The notes under the pieces were generated by a model that was given only the letters and a program-made list of their open reading frames with translations, made no database searches and was not told the DNA's origin. DNA of 7,793 bases. Origin: Actinomycetota bacterium (GTDB taxonomy: Bacteria > Actinomycetota > Thermoleophilia > Gaiellales > Gaiellaceae). Where the stretch lies: contig JACDER010000056.1 of NCBI GenBank assembly GCA_013816275.1, positions 1-7,793 on the forward strand. The letters run 5' to 3'. Positions 7,172 through 7,793 of the stretch are shown here, piece by piece. Within the stretch, counting starts at the first letter, position 1. The number at the start of each line of letters is the position of its first letter. Made by a program: the position numbers and the translations under genes.

Positions 7172-7745
7172 GGAAGTACCCCTTGAACTCCGGGCGCCCA
7201 TCCGCGACGCCGGAATACCTGGAGAGCTTCCGGCCCGTCGGCGTGGCGTACGCGAGGAAGGCGACCAGGCCGGGCAGGTTGCCGGCCAGGAAGCGGAGCG
7301 CTCCGGCTTCGGGGTTGTCGATCGCCTCGAGCCGCCGGAAGACCTCCGCCTTCTGCGAGAAGGCGAGGTTGGCGAAGGCCGAGTCGAACGTGCCGGGGAC
7401 GATGCCAGGATCGAGCTGGACGGCCGTCCCGTTCAGCACCGCGGCCACGGTGGTCGTCAGCGGCGGCGTCGACGGGATGAAGAGGTCGAGCGTGTCGATC
7501 AGCGCCTTCGTCGTCCCGGCGGCGATCCCGCCCGGCTCCTTGGTCGTCTGTCCCTGCTTGCGCGAGTACGCATCCGGGCCGGGAACGATGAAGGCCACGA
7601 GGCCGCTCATCGTCTGGTGGTTCAGATCCGGCTTCAGGGAGGTCGCCGCGCGCACCCAGGGAACGCTCGGCAGCTGGGCGAGCAGCCCGGCGGCGGCGAG
7701 GAAGCCGGTGCGCTCTAGGAAGCTGCGGCGGGTGAGCGCGCTCAC
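7164..7745 (-). CDS. Tat-exported small subunit, gluconate 2-dehydrogenase subunit 3-like
   Basis: This 193-residue protein is probably the small (gamma) subunit of the GMC dehydrogenase encoded just downstream. In known gluconate, sorbitol and glucose FAD dehydrogenases such a subunit brings the catalytic subunit through the Tat pathway. Residues 4-34 are a textbook Tat signal: LTRRSFLERTG with the twin arginine at 6-7, a hydrophobic core (FLAAAGLLAQL), and a likely cut after VRA at 33. The mature part has the family look (ALIDTLDLFIPSTPP near the start, later DSAFANLAFSQKAEVFRRLEA and AGALRFLAGNLPGLVAFLAY), ending [11 protein letters not shown]. The family call rests on this pattern and on gene order, so it is less certain than the Tat signal. 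The start is GTG at 7745, with a TATAGT box seven bases upstream suggesting a leaderless transcript. The stop overlaps the GMC start (ATGCGTGA). Confidence 0.85.
   Translation of the reverse strand: MSALTRRSFLERTGFLAAAGLLAQLPSVPWVRAATSLKPDLNHQTMSGLVAFIVPGPDAYSRKQGQTTKEPGGIAAGTTKALIDTLDLFIPSTPPLTTTVAAVLNGTAVQLDPGIVPGTFDSAFANLAFSQKAEVFRRLEAIDNPEAGALRFLAGNLPGLVAFLAYATPTGRKLSRYSGVADGRPEFKGYFHA
7179..7184 (-). promoter_or_regulatory. Ribosome binding site of the GMC gene
   Basis: AAGGGG reads on the minus strand at 7184-7179, seven bases before ATG at 7171, inside the end of the small-subunit gene. It decides the start: an alternative in-frame start at 7201 would add ten residues with no FAD-fold character ahead of RDVILVG. 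Confidence 0.65.
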
Positions 7746-7752
7746 CGGTGCG

Positions 7753-7758
7753 ACTATA
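7753..7758 (-). promoter_or_regulatory. Candidate -10 box for a leaderless transcript
   Basis: TATAGT reads on the minus strand at 7758-7753, followed by CGCACCG and the GTG start at 7745. A -10 of the TANNNT type 6-9 bases before the start codon is the known layout of leaderless genes in actinobacteria, which would put transcription start at or next to the GTG. No good -35 hexamer is seen at the usual distance, and there is no Shine-Dalgarno sequence. The rest of the short upstream stretch to the window edge (to 7793) shows nothing else. This would be the promoter for all eight genes if they form one unit. Confidence 0.45.
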
Positions 7759-7793
7759 CGCTCGGAAAGGTGCAGCGCGGCCCCTTCCCGGGG

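Noticed and set aside
5507..7186. Plus-strand open frame of 559 codons opposite the GMC gene
   Set aside because: It is the antisense of a clear GMC flavoprotein; no domain is seen, only Arg/Val/Leu-rich sequence.
1..7793. tRNA, rRNA, CRISPR arrays, insertion sequences, intrinsic terminators
   Set aside because: No direct-repeat arrays, transposase motifs, cloverleaf-like sequence or GC hairpin with a following T-run was found on either strand by reading.

Overview
This is a GC-rich window (by eye about two thirds G+C, strongly GC-ending codons) in which every credible gene lies on the minus strand. Read from the right edge to the left, eight genes follow one another with gaps of no more than about 25 bases or with overlaps. 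That layout, the frequent GTG/TTG starts, a possible leaderless start at the right end and the character of the proteins suggest a soil- or sediment-type high-GC Gram-positive, perhaps Thermoleophilia (Gaiellales or Solirubrobacterales). Chloroflexi cannot be excluded. The lineage is an inference, not a search result.

Right part (7745 to 5417): a Tat-exported small protein resembling gluconate 2-dehydrogenase subunit 3 overlaps by 8 bases a 584-residue GMC-family flavoprotein that has no signal peptide of its own. Together they look like a two-subunit sugar or alcohol dehydrogenase whose catalytic subunit is carried out of the cell by the small subunit. The GMC protein also carries a ferredoxin-like four-cysteine motif, so it may hold an Fe-S cluster.

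Middle part (5406 to 2874): a DrrA-like ABC ATPase gene, its ABC-2 permease (4-base GTGA overlap) and a further polytopic membrane protein. The ATPase reading frame is broken twice, by an in-frame TAG just after the Walker A motif and by a 1-base frameshift just before the C-terminal domain. It looks like a pseudogene unless the consensus sequence is wrong. The permease is intact.

Left part (2965 to 1): a GYD-domain protein with a strong ribosome binding site, whose start lies inside the end of the membrane-protein ORF; a 67-residue two-helix membrane protein; and a large secreted GH13 alpha-glucan hydrolase of the neopullulanase/amylopullulanase type. The hydrolase has all catalytic residues, and the left edge cuts it inside a fibronectin type III domain.

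The joint theme of the ends is extracytoplasmic carbohydrate use: a secreted starch/pullulan hydrolase and an exported flavin dehydrogenase. The ABC exporter, GYD protein and small membrane protein have no evident link to it. No RNA genes, mobile elements, CRISPR arrays or clear intrinsic terminators were seen. No gene-free stretch exceeds 50 bases.
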